DNA of 64,000 nucleotides from contig NC_091881.1 in NCBI RefSeq assembly GCF_019399895.1, forward strand, positions 1,800,501-1,864,500, written 5' to 3'. This DNA comes from Cardiocondyla obscurior. Taxonomy: Eukaryota > Arthropoda > Insecta > Hymenoptera > Formicidae. A program made the translations under genes and the position numbers. Below, in pieces: positions 12,493 to 24,360 of the stretch (positions are counted from its first letter, which is position 1; every line of letters begins with the position of its first letter). A model generated the notes under the pieces. It did not search any database. It had not been told where the DNA came from and was given only the letters and a program-made list of their open reading frames with translations.

Positions 12493-15400
12493 TTAGGTGG
12501 AATCCTTGTTTTGATTGTTTGCCTGAAGCCTTGTCCAGGTCTCACCGAGCGCTTTTGCGAAATGATCGTCAACTGCGCAAAGAACCCTTTAAGATTGGTG
12601 CAAGCTAAGGCGAGGCTAGGACAAGACTGGATTCAGATTAATCTAGCCTGGACCACAGATTCTATCATCACCCAAGGCCGGTTCATCCAGTTAATCCAGA
12701 GTGCCGCGTTATTTTATCATTCGCAGAACAAATATTTAGTGTCTTTTTGTACTTACCACTCAGGCCAGCTTCCTTGTCCGCATTGGTGGCGTTGAAGACA
12801 GCCGCATATTTCTTCGGACCCAGAGATCGTTTGAAGTGCTCGTCGATCGCTGGATCGCTGACACCACCCGCCTTCCTCATACCGGTCCTCTTTCCACCCG
12901 AAGCCACGGTGGACGTCGTCGCCGGCATCTCAGTGGTATCTTCGATACCTGAAGAAAAAAAAAAAACATTAACGAACTCTTTCATCGTATCTCGTTCACT
13001 GTATGTTAATTGTTAATTTACAATTTTTTAATTGATTATTATACATAAAACGTACGTACGCATAAAATTAGAAAGTCTTATCATATTTTACGTAACATCA
13101 AAATAAAAGTTAATACTTGTAAAGATAAATATTTTTTTTTTTTTTAAGAATTGCAAAGTAAAGACATAATACTTAATTAGGAACAAATCTCGCACGATTT
13201 GTATCGAAAATTTAGAAGCAACAGAAACTTTATCTGAAAAATTAATACGAAAATGTTTCAGGAAAGTACATTCACGCTGGGAAATGTAAAAAAAAGTTAT
13301 GGTACAATCCGAAGATTAACTGTCCAGTGAGAAATACGTCACATCTGCACAGTATCCCGGTGCAGCGGGCGGTGCATTGTCGTAAAGCACCCTATACAGA
13401 CACCCCTAACGACAATGGGGATTTAGGAAACGCCTAACGACTCTCAGCACGGTCAGAAGATCCGTTTGTTAATCGAAACAAGTCGACAAAAATATTTCAA
13501 ATAACGCGAAGGTAAGATCAGTTAAAAGTAATTAAGTTAATTATTATTTATATGGAATTAATTTATATGAAAGGTTTCACGTTACATAATAGTATTACCG
13601 AATTGATTATCTAATTATACCTACTAGAATGTAAGCGACGGATTTTCGCTTTGGCTCTTTGCCGCTGCGAAATTAATATTAATTCAATTTTCAAAATACT
13701 TTATTGTTAAATTCAATTACTTCGCGATTGCACATATAAGTCACTTTATTTTATTCTTTATTTCCCGTCAGATTATTCGGTCAGAAATACTTTATGTAAT
13801 ACCGAAATATACTAAAGTCTTTTTTTTTTTCAGGAGCTCTTTATCGTTATTAATAATTGCTTACCAACTTGCGGGGCGGCAGGAACGATTACGCTTGGTC
13901 TGCTATGATGGTTCGTTCTTCCCGCTGACATGTCTAACGCCTCACTCTGAATTGGATCTCTCCTACGCTCCTTGCGCCACGCGCTGCTCGGCTTACGATG
14001 CAGATTTGTCACCTTCGGCCTCTCTTCTGCAATAAACAAAGGCATCGAAAATAACACTATGAACGAAAATGTCGTTCCGGATGCTAATTTGACACGAAGA
14101 ACTCTTAATCGACCGACGAAGATTCGGGCGAACAACTCGATCGCGAAGGATCTGTTATATCAGTCAACTGATTACTTTCACACTGATCGCGCGCGTTATC
14201 TCGTCCCGGAGCGACGATATCTCTACCTCGCTAACGTGCTTCGTTCTGACTCGAGAGAGTAAGAAAAAAAAAAAGAAACCTTCTCCCCCTCTTGGCTTTT
14301 CCCTTACTTTGTCATTGTAAAATGGAATGCGAGGAATGCCAAACGTTACTTCGAATCGACGGTCGCACAGTGGGTACGGAAAAGAAAAGTGATGAATGTA
14401 AGAGGACAACTAGACTGGTTGTCAACATTTTCGTAGGTATTACCCGTATTCAAACGAAAGAATTTATAAGCAAAAGAGAGTGTACGGACGTGGAAAGGAA
14501 ATTTTGATTGTCTACCAAGACTCGCTCGTGGCTCTTGTACAACGTGACATACCTAGAATTCCTCCCTTTACATCTATTTACCTCGCTTAGCGAAGGGACG
14601 CGTTATCGATCCGAATCTATCGGAAATCGCGAGGGTCATCTATTTCCGAGCGGCGGGGTGTCTAAAATTGGAAAACCAATCAAACGAGACAACCCTTCGC
14701 CTTCGATCGAAGAGCGGGAGGACGAAGAGGAGAAAAAGAGAGAGAGGACAACGAAGGACGAGAGAGGAGGGTAGTAAAAACGAGTTCGGTTCTCAGGATG
14801 GGCAGGAAGTGCCTAATAGCCGTGAGAGGATCGTCAAGAAGATGGCGAAACTGGTTTAGAGGTGCGTACTGCGGGGAAAAGATGAATGGACCGTTGGAGT
14901 CGAGCGGAAGCGGAGCGGGAGGGTTGGCTCAAGAGTCAGTTAACGTTCTCGATATGTATGCTGATAATTAACGAAGGCGCATATGAGCCTCGTCCCTTTA
15001 TGACTCCAAATCATAGGGCGACTCGTCGTTTCCGCTGCTGAAGCCTATCCGGCGAATAAATCGGGAGAGCCGAAGGTCTTCCCGTTCGTAAAATGAAATT
15101 TGATGAGATTCAAAGCATTCTTGCAACATCGCTCGGCGCTCGACATCCACGTACGTTTTAATTGCGTATCTTGTAATGCAATATATTTTGGCAATAATTT
15201 AACTTAATCGTCTTCAACATTATCCAGGATCGTAAAATCAAACACTAAAATATGCCTACTTACTAAGAAATCGAACTCGACGGGATCGGCGCGTAAATTC
15301 CGTTATTAATATAAAATCAATTTTAATTGATTATCTTACTGAAATTTAATTTATAAAATTGCAACGTGTCTAGGCTGCTTATAGAATTAAATTGTAAAAA

Positions 15401-18400
15401 TTTTAATTCTAATTAGTTTATTTTTCGCGTTGATAAGAATCGATTTTGACTTTAGCTTTTGCAAACGTGATAATTATATATTCAATAATTTACCTTCCGA
15501 TTTTTTAGGAAGTCGGAGGCTACCGACGTTAAGCCACGGCTGCCAGAGGTGTCTTCTCTTACACGGGAGCTCCATTTTATCAGTCTCGGGAGCATTAATG
15601 GTAAAGTTAAACTCCCGTATCGTCTTTAATCACGAAATATTAAATGAACACTTAACGAGCGGAATGAAAAACCTGCACTAAAACTCCCATCGTCATAAAC
15701 TTTTCTTTTTTTTTATATATATATAGAAAACTAGTCACTTTTTTTTATTCTTCCACATCACGTCTTCTAAAAACTGATGTTAAGACTTTATTGGCCCGTG
15801 GACGATTGCGATGTAAAACAACCGGGACGCTGAAGACAAGATCGCGAAATCGCCGTTGGAGAACCGAAGGAACTCAAAAACCAAAAAGAGCGAAAGGAAG
15901 ATTGCGGCATGTGGGAAGAAAACGACTCCGTGGGGGAACGGGAGAAAACTCGAAAAACCGCGAGACGCGCACAAACTCACTCTGCTCGGCGTAGCCGCGG
16001 GATAACGAAATGTTTAACGCGATCGTAAGGAGTGCACGGCGAAAGAGGAACGACGACGACGAGGATGAAAATGGCGACGACGCGAGAAGAAGCTCCGAGA
16101 TAAGAAAAAAAAAAAAAAAGAAAAAAACGGCCTGTTCTCGGAAAAAAAAAGAAAGAAAGAAAGAAAAGCGCGTCCCTCAAAGGCGCACTCGCGGTTTCGT
16201 GAATGCGCCACTCACGACTGTCTTAAGATTCATTCATTCATCCGCCTCAACTCGCCCGTTCGCCGCCACCCTACTCCCCGCACACGTGGGATCGAAGGAG
16301 GCTGCCTTTACACGCACGCACGCAAGCACGTACGCACACGCCGACGCCCGCATACGAGCGTGCACCCTGCACAGATACGTCGCGAATTAAGCGTGTATTT
16401 ATAAGGTACTGTAAGCGCGCGCGCTCGGCTGGAAGCCAACTCGTCTCTTTTCTCGCTTTCTCTTTCTCTCGGCCTCTCCCTCCGGTCCGTTTCTTTCTCT
16501 ATTTCCTCTTTTTGCAGGTAGACACGATGTACTGGGTGCGCGAGGAACGAAAAATTCGCGTATACCTGCTTTTCGATTATATTAACATCGGTAAAATAAA
16601 CTGGACGCTCGGGATTCCTTTCCTCGATTTGTATCGTAGCCTTCGGCGGAACAATCAGCTCGAAATCAAATTAAAAAACGCATAGCCACTTGTTAAAATT
16701 TAATACGTTGCGGAATAACTCTTGGAATAAATTTTATTAGAATTCGTTCGAGCTCGCTTCTTGATAAAATCTAAACTAGAAAGTGACGTGAATTTAATTT
16801 TGTATTAAATTAATTTAAAGGACATAAATAATTTTATATGGACGCTGAAATTTATTTTAATGAAGCCGATAAATCCGTAAAAGTAAAACTAAAAGTCAAC
16901 TGGCCTAAGTTTCTTTTTTTTTTTTTCTTTTTTTGTTATTTAATTAAGTTGGAGATTATATAGACCCCGAATTAATTAAATTACATTAATTCAATTCGAG
17001 AAATACAATAGTTCTGTGCGACCCTGTATATAAAACGATGTAACCGGCACGGCACATCGATGATATGCACGCGCGAATGCGTCGAGCGAGGTTGATAGCG
17101 TGCGTTTATTTTAAAACCCTTTCGATATTCATGCACTATTCGCATATCGTGTGAATTCCATTAATTCAAATGCGAAAACAAAAAAAAAAAAAAGTTTAAG
17201 GCACCGTTCCTTTACAATAATTTTTTCCAGTTTTCGTACTCCCGATCTCTTTATCGCGCAGGATATTTCGCCGAAATTTATAGGACCTTCGAAAATTGAC
17301 ACGTAGAAACAAGCAATCGTGAAAGCAATGAAACTTAATACTGTAATAATAACTCTTATTTTCGCATCGCGCGATGATGCCATTTGCATATTAATTTGTA
17401 TTTTTGCATTCGCGTTGAATCGTAGACGCCAAACGTAATTTAATGCTCGTCGGTTTACGCGCGTGATTTGCTGGAATTAATTAATTTCCATCACTTCGCA
17501 TTCGTTATTCGAGGGACAGATTGCGAGCCGTAAAACATACGCGGTGGAAGATTAAGCAGACACGGCGCATTCTGCCTGGAACTTCCTGACGAAATGTATC
17601 GGCGTAAGCGAAAGATTGCCGTTTTGCGGATAAATAAAAATTCGAGATCAGCAAACGTGCGTCGTGGCCTGAGCGCACATTAACTTAATCCGAAATATGT
17701 TGAATCGCACCTATAAACGACGACTGTGCAGAACCCGTTACGACACTTGAAAATATCGCGAGTGCTCAACAAATCTCAGCAGAATTTAATTAAATGCGCC
17801 CAATGATGAACAAATCAACCTAATAAAACTCTAGTTTGAAATTCATCAAAGAAATCGAATTAATAAGTCTTTCCATCGCTTAAATATATTATCTCGCTAG
17901 CTACGTACGTACGAAAGTCTAATTTAAACAATTTTGTTTTCTTTTCCTACAATTAAAACGTATTTGCCCAGCGTTTAACTAAATTTCCAATTTCATTATT
18001 AGTTAATTACGCTAAGTTTAATTACGCTAAATGCCCGCATTATTCGAGGAGGATTTCGCAAGTCAGGTAGTCGAGCACGCAGTGAAGAATGCAATTGCTC
18101 ACCCGCAATCGCGCGATCGATTCCACACAAAAACCAATCGCGCACATTGTGACAGTGTGTTACGATTGCGAATTTATGTCAGGTAATAGCACGTTGCATT
18201 ATAACTCGGCGCCTGCGATAATAATAGCGATACCCACGGCGATTTCGCTTCGACTTGCATACGAACGAGCCTTCGTTAACGTCGCCATGCACGCGCGTGA
18301 AATATAGAATGACTGTTGAACAAATTATGCGAAGAATGTCGGCGGCACGTCGAGTAGTTGACGCGGTTCTCAAGTCCACGCATTCCGCTGGAATTCAATC

Positions 18401-19121
18401 GCGTTACGTTTCGTCGTGACAAATTGTGCCTTTATACCGCATTCATATCAGTCGGTTTAAGTCTTGGAAAAAAAAAAAAAAAAATTGAAGCTATCTTGTC
18501 CTCAAAAAATAATATCGAAAAAATATTGGAAGTGTATTGGGAAAAGGACACGAAAGACTCTTCGTGTATGACAAGACGATAGATTAAGTCCGATTTAAAC
18601 GGCTTTCGTTCTAAATTTACACCTTTTTTTTTTTTTTTTTCTATCACCGCCTGAAAATCCTGAGTATTTCTAAGTTTGGAATACTTGACATACTTTTTCT
18701 TACTATCGAGGACTTTGTCTTTTAAGACGCTCGTCACGAAGACAATAAAACCTTCGGGTTTCCGACATTCAAGGAATGTCTAATGTACGTCGTTATTCTT
18801 AACGAAATTGTCAACATCCTGCAATATTTAGCGAAAAAAAAAAGAAATCTAATTTCTTTTTTTCTTTTTGTGAATTGTATTTCGTAATAAAATAAAGATT
18901 ATTTTATCAAACTTAAGGAGAGGACAAAGTTATCTCTTTATGTGCAATATTTTTCTTTTTATCATGTTTTCTCGGAACATTTCGTGTTATCATTCCTTGT
19001 ATTATCGAGAGAATCCGGACCGGAGTAAATTGCGAAGTAAAGTATCAAAAGACGTGAACTGACCTTGCAACATTGTCGCCGCTCTGGAGAGGACGTCCAA
19101 GGCGCTCTCGACGGCGGACAT
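12493..19121 (-). CDS. Tgi: Tgi / vestigial-like 4 (Tondu-domain growth inhibitor)
   Basis: Minus-strand exons are 19121..19064, 14026..13865, 12948..12757 and 12572..12493, all GT-AG. The phases are 1, 1 and 1, and the protein is 163 residues. The N-terminus MSAVESALDVLSRAATMLQ matches the LDVLSRAA start of VGLL4. Exon 2 carries HHSRPSVIVPA, like the RPSVI segment of VGLL4. Exon 3 carries Tondu motif 1, DPAIDEHFKRSLG (residues 105-117). Exon 4 carries Tondu motif 2, VDDHFAKALGETW (138-150), and the stop. In flies and mammals this co-repressor competes with Yorkie/YAP for Scalloped/TEAD in the nucleus. The protein is shorter than human VGLL4, so further or alternative exons in the 5 kb intron 1 are possible. 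The start is the first ATG next to the conserved motif, but the frame stays open upstream (see findings). Confidence 0.93.
12949..13864 (-). other. Tgi intron 2
   Basis: AT-rich intron with T runs at its 3' end (minus strand). It contains a short perfect inverted repeat, 13375-13383 against 13409-13417, with a 25-base loop. Nothing else recognised. Confidence 0.8.
14027..19063 (-). other. Tgi intron 1 (about 5 kb)
   Basis: Bounded by a good donor at 19063 and an acceptor at 14027. It contains a GC-rich, CpG-rich segment at about 15.78-16.42 kb that could be an internal promoter or an alternative first exon, plus A/T homopolymers. No open frame inside resembles a known domain. Confidence 0.75.
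15780..16420. promoter_or_regulatory. CpG-rich island inside Tgi intron 1
   Basis: Locally GC-rich and CpG-rich against AT-rich intron on both sides, with purine runs near 16095-16170. It resembles the islands over known first exons here, so an alternative Tgi promoter is a reasonable guess. No first exon could be proved from sequence. Confidence 0.25.
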
Positions 19122-19610
19122 GTCTTCCTTTTTTTTTTCGTTCCGTTCGTTCGAATTGTCTTTTCCTTTTCTGCCTCCTCCTTTATTTGCCTCCTCCTCG
19201 CAAGTGGCACCCTCGCGGAATTCGCGCGTACCCTCGGACCGTTTCGTGGGCCCTCGTTTCCCCTCACGTCGCTGACTCCTGCGTCGTTCTTGCGGCAAGG
19301 ATACGTCGTCCTTGTCCCGTCTGCGCTTCCACGTCGCAAAATCAGGCGCTCTGTACAGGGACAAGAGTCGAACTTTAACTGTTTGGGCCTTCCTCGCGGC
19401 CGAAGGCGGCGCAAATAAAGTAAAACGGGGATTAAAAAACGTGACATTGTCTGTGGAATGCGGACCCCCCTCACCATCGGCGCGCGCGGCTCCCTCCCCC
19501 CCTCCTCCCCCTTTTCGCGGGAGAAGTCCCTCACCCCCGCCGGCACTCCTCTCGCGAGACCTCTTCTCGCGCCACGTATCTAGCAATGGGATCGACACGT
19601 TCGCGTTTGT
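19064..19610 (-). promoter_or_regulatory. CpG-rich 5' region of Tgi (first exon and probable promoter)
   Basis: GC-rich, CpG-rich stretch covering the first coding exon of Tgi and its upstream side. It matches the usual position of a broad housekeeping-type promoter and 5' UTR. The upstream minus-strand frame is open for 159 codons before the chosen ATG and is rich in Arg, Glu, Lys and Gly. I treat it as leader, not protein. Confidence 0.5.
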
Positions 19611-22600
19611 GTAGCACGTTAACGATTGATAATCGCTTTAATTAGATATTACGACGTTCCCCGCAGTTTTTAACAACGCGAGGAATTTAGACTCGATTTT
19701 ACTTCCAAGCGAGTCAAATAAATTTGTTTTAACCGCATAGAACCGAAAGTGCTTTAAATTGAGCATTAATTTTTTTTTTTTTTTAATTTAAAACAAATTA
19801 CGTAATTATAAATCAGCGCGTGTGATTACGTAACGATGTTTGCATTAAATGTGTGATCGCCTAATAAAATCTAATATATCTAATAACCCCTGAATATCTA
19901 ATAACCCCTGATAATCCTCCGACAAACTTCGTAGTACATCTTGAGCTTAATTGCTAGAAACCATTTGAAGAGTTTAATCGCAATTAAGATACATTTTCTT
20001 TTATTTGCTAAATCGATCGCCGGCTATAACAGTAAAAACTTGTCGACGTATAAAAAATTACTGCAAGAAATACAGTATGACTTTATTACTGTCCAGTTTA
20101 TTCCATCAGTGCTCCGTATTGCATTTTGTCTTAAGTTGCAAAATTCAAAGAGTTGTACGATCGTCACATTCTTCTTACTTTACAGAAATTAAAAATTGTA
20201 CATTGATGTTGAAAAAAAAAAACCTTAGAACGATGGAATTCAACCTCGCAATTTATCAACTAATTACTTAACATTTTTCAGATATGTCGTGACGAAAAAC
20301 GACGACAGATATAAAGTGGCAATAAGCAATGTGTCAACACACTTAAAGGGATAACGCTATCACACTTGACATTATTTATCACTTAATCGCAATAAAGTTT
20401 TACCGCACAAGTAGAAGTAAAGTGTAAAGTCGAATAAAACCTATGTTACATATCAGCCAGACGCGACGATTTAACATTTTCATTAAAATGTTCAATGGAA
20501 TTCAGAAAGAATGACGAACAATCGGTTAAGGCACGGTCAAACGCGTTAATAAAGTTTTATCGAATCTACGAATTTTAACGCGTGATGTACGATAAGCTTA
20601 AGGTTTTCTCGCCACGTTCCAAGTTTAAAGATACCGATCGGATCGATAGGTATTCCATAAGAGTAAAACGTCAAATAACGTCTACGTGACAGTTTAGTCA
20701 GACGTAATGGTTGAATTATGAACGTGTGTGCGGAGAACTTTCAACGAATTCGAAAAAGAGATGTGATAAAGGATTGATGTCAAGATACATTTGACACGAT
20801 TTAAAAAATCAGAAACTAATAAAGAATTAATTTCTGTCTTACATAAATTATTTTTAATATCACTAAAAAATTAATTAATTAAATTAATTAAAAAAAAAGA
20901 TGTGCCGGTACGATCGTTTCTATTTTTCGCTCTAATATTCGACAGCGAAAGGAAACCTGGTTTACGAAGTTAAAAATAAAGAGAAAAGATCGCGGCTGGT
21001 TCAAAGCCATTCCTATCTGAATTGCAACCTCTTTCTCTCTGTCTCTCGTTCCTTCTCATCCTCTTTGCGTGCTTTTCCCGCTTCTCGCAACACTACCGTA
21101 CGGTCGACATCACGATTTCATCATAACAATATAAACAACCTTTTATCCACCTCCTTACCGCTTTGCGAGCTCTACTCTTTCCGGTGCTTTAGCTTTATTC
21201 TTCGTTCTCTTTAGTAGTTTGCAGAATCAAGAAACATGACTTTATTTCATTCTCTTAAATGCTTCGCAAATCTGTTCTTTAATTCTTTGTTAAAAATTAG
21301 TATCGTCAGAATTGAAATTAATAAAAATAAAATCGTCATTAAGATCTTAATAATTTTAATTGCTGGATTAATTTTTCTCGTCGTGACCATATCAAATTTT
21401 TCGAGACTCGAATTACTTGCGTTAATTTACAACAATTGGTCTTGAAGTTTTTTAAAACTTCTTTTCTCTTTTTTAAGGGAAACCTCGTTGTCGGGAAGGC
21501 ATCGTCAGATTTCGCGCGTCGTCGTGTTCGTCGAGTTTCTTGAGCGATAAAGCAACGAGATAATGTTGGAAGGATAAATCTGGTTTACACAAAAGGCGCG
21601 CCGTTCCTCGGCCGTGCCTCTTCCTCTCAATTTTACACGAATGCCGCCTAGTGTAAACGCTTTATGAATAACGACGTCGTCAGCTGGCGGCTATTTAAAC
21701 GAGAAGACGGTCTGGATAAAGTGTATCGGTACCGAACGCAAGAATCATCGCGTGTAACGCAACGTCATTGTGGGCGAAACGACGCGCGTCTGTAAATACG
21801 CGGACGCGACAGCGTCGGAATTTCGGAGGCGAAATTCACTTGCAATTCACTTACGAACGTTTTTATTTCACGATAAATTTCGCACCTTCAACCTACGTCA
21901 CGTCACGCCGCTGTAACTACTCGATCGACGGATTCCCACGTGTTATCTTGACCGAAGAATCCAAAGATTCAATCAAATGTCTAGAGTCCTAAAACTACTG
22001 TCTTAAATTTTTTTTTTTTTTTAAGCCAGAAAAATAAAAGTAAGCGTTGTCAATCAGAATTAATTTTTTAAGTAACATTTAAGGAGATACTGATGTCGAG
22101 AAATTATTTATATCAGTCTTATACGTGGCTACTAATAATTGTAAATGAATAACAGAAACTTGTCTCAAAAAAAAAAAAAATTAATACGATATTAATAGAA
22201 ATTTATTCGTCAGAAATAAACATTACGTACACTCCGTATATGCACGTATACGTACCCATATACATATACATATATACATATATACGCACTGAATAGCACG
22301 TGGTATGCGGGCGATTATACACGCGACCACGGAGCTCAAGAACGCAAGAGCTCGAAACCGCCGATCGAGATTTCTCGTCGAGTGTTCTTGTTGACGAACT
22401 CGTGGAAAAAAAAAGAACCTTCAATGCGAATGGGAATTACATAAAACCCGCTTGTACATTTAAATTTCCCATTTCAAATGCTCGCTTTCTCTGTTTCTTC
22501 GATTTTGCTCGCGCGTATTCTCGTCTCGGTGAAAAAGAAAAACACGCCGAGGGAATAAAACGAACTTTTATGCAATTTGCAGATACATTTTCTCAAAATT

Positions 22601-23390
22601 GTTGGGGGAAAAAAAAAAAATTGAAAGAGATCGAATAACAAGCACGCGATACTTTACGGTCTACTTCTCGAGGAAACGTCCGATGACAAAGCGATGCGAT
22701 GCAACGCGTTGCGCGGATTTCTATTTACGCGACCGCAAAGTTAACAAATCGACTGCCGTTCGGTACAAACAACAATGTCGCGGTATGTGGGAGCGTGAAT
22801 TGTGAGAATTGCGAGACTTCCGTTGCGATGGAACGTCGAAAAGGCGCGATAAAATTTCAGAAGTGGAACGAGCGGAACGGAAGGTCGCGTTGACAAAGAA
22901 ATTTTCGTGAAGGCGAGGGACGCCTCGTTCGCGAAACGTATCCCTTTTGCTCCTCGCATTCTCAAACAAGTTCGCTCGTTTGAATGTTGACGTAAAATGT
23001 TTCATCGCCCTGGACTTTTCCCTAAACAAAGATCAGCGCAATCGCTCGAGAAAAGTTCGACGTACCCGATGGAATTCCAAACGCGAGCGCGTTCCACGGA
23101 ATTTTTACGCGCCGACGAACGAAACGTCGAGCGAGCTAATCGTTTTCTCTTCTATTTGCCGTAATACGGATGCAGACGCTGCATTTCTATCGAGACGCAG
23201 GGATGCGGATAAAAAAAATGTAAAAACGATAAGCGCGTGTACAAAGTTAACAATTATACTGTGTAAAAATAACAGCACTCGAATGTTATTACAAATCCAG
23301 AAAAACAAGCGAAGGAATTAACCAGTTAAAATTAAAAGAACAGATATATGATGTAACTTGACGATAAAGTTTCTCTTAAAATACTCAATA
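19611..23390. other. Divergent spacer upstream of Tgi
   Basis: Mostly AT-rich with homopolymer runs. A 16-base motif, ATCTAATAACCCCTGA, occurs twice in tandem near 19876-19911. No gene, tRNA or mobile element was identified. The open frames at 22.2-23.3 kb overlap on both strands and look like chance. Confidence 0.45.
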
Positions 23391-24360
23391 AGAAGACAGC
23401 CAAGAAACATTTATTTGCGAGAGAACAAAGTCCAGGTGTTACCTTAGATCAGTTAAATGTTACTTAAATATCTAAAATAAAATCGGATTTGTCTTGTAAC
23501 ATAATATTTCTAAATATTAAAAATAAAAGTTAATAAAATTAAACGTGTACTATTCAAGCATTTCTAAAACTAAGAAAAGAAGTTATTTAAATATCGAATT
23601 TGACTTTGTGACAAGTTTTCTCTGCTAAAAACGCTTGGCAGGAGGATAGCCAAGAAACATCTACTTTCATTTGGAAAAGAACAAAGTCCGTTGCCTTTGT
23701 GAATATTATAAATGTCACGCTATACTTTCCAAATTTTATGCGAGAGTCGAAATTTCACGTCAATAATGCGTTTTACTTCGAACGTTAGGAAAAAAAAATA
23801 AAAAATAAAAAAGTACTTTGATTACAAAGATAAGTACATTCTAGTTAACTTTACAATAAGCTTTCTGTCGAAACAACTTGCAGGAAGCTGGCCAAGAAAT
23901 GTACACTTAAATGGATAAAGAACAAAGTCCGGCACTTTAATTCGTGGATTCGATCTTTCACAAATGCTGTCGCATCTTGTGCACTTTCCAAGTTGTTGCA
24001 CTTTGTGAAAGTCGTCATTTAAAGAAAAAAAGAAGGAGAAGATAATTAATAAGACTGTCTCGAAATGTAATTAAAAATTAAAAGTCACCTAACGATAATA
24101 AAATGGAATGTATCTCGCGTCAAAAATGTATAAAAGCAAAGCTCATTTAAATCGAATAATAAAATAGAACGTATCTTATCCCCGAGCAAAAAATAAAGAA
24201 ATTAAAAAAGAAGAAATTTTTCGGTAAAGCTGAATGTCTACCTTGATTTGGAGAACAATATCCGTTGCTCTCCTTCGTTGTGATTCGATCTCCCGTGAAT
24301 TCCTTCGTGTCTAGAGCACTTTCTAAATTTCTAAATTTTCCGCACTTGCGACAGAACGTG
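23341..24360 (+). repeat. Four degenerate repeat units of about 240-330 bp
   Basis: Three units share a core reading roughly GCCAAGAAAYRT, then about 12-17 bases, then AACAAAGTCC. The AACAAAGTCC boxes are at 23424-23433, 23680-23689 and 23921-23930. A fourth, worn copy has AACAATATCC at 24254-24263. Around the core, units also share a preceding CTTGACRATAAAGTTTTCT-like stretch and a following ATTCGATCT...GCACTTTC stretch (clearest in units 3 and 4). Spacing of the boxes is 256, 241 and 333 bases. The repeats lie about 4-5 kb upstream of the Tgi start. Function unknown. Confidence 0.6.
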
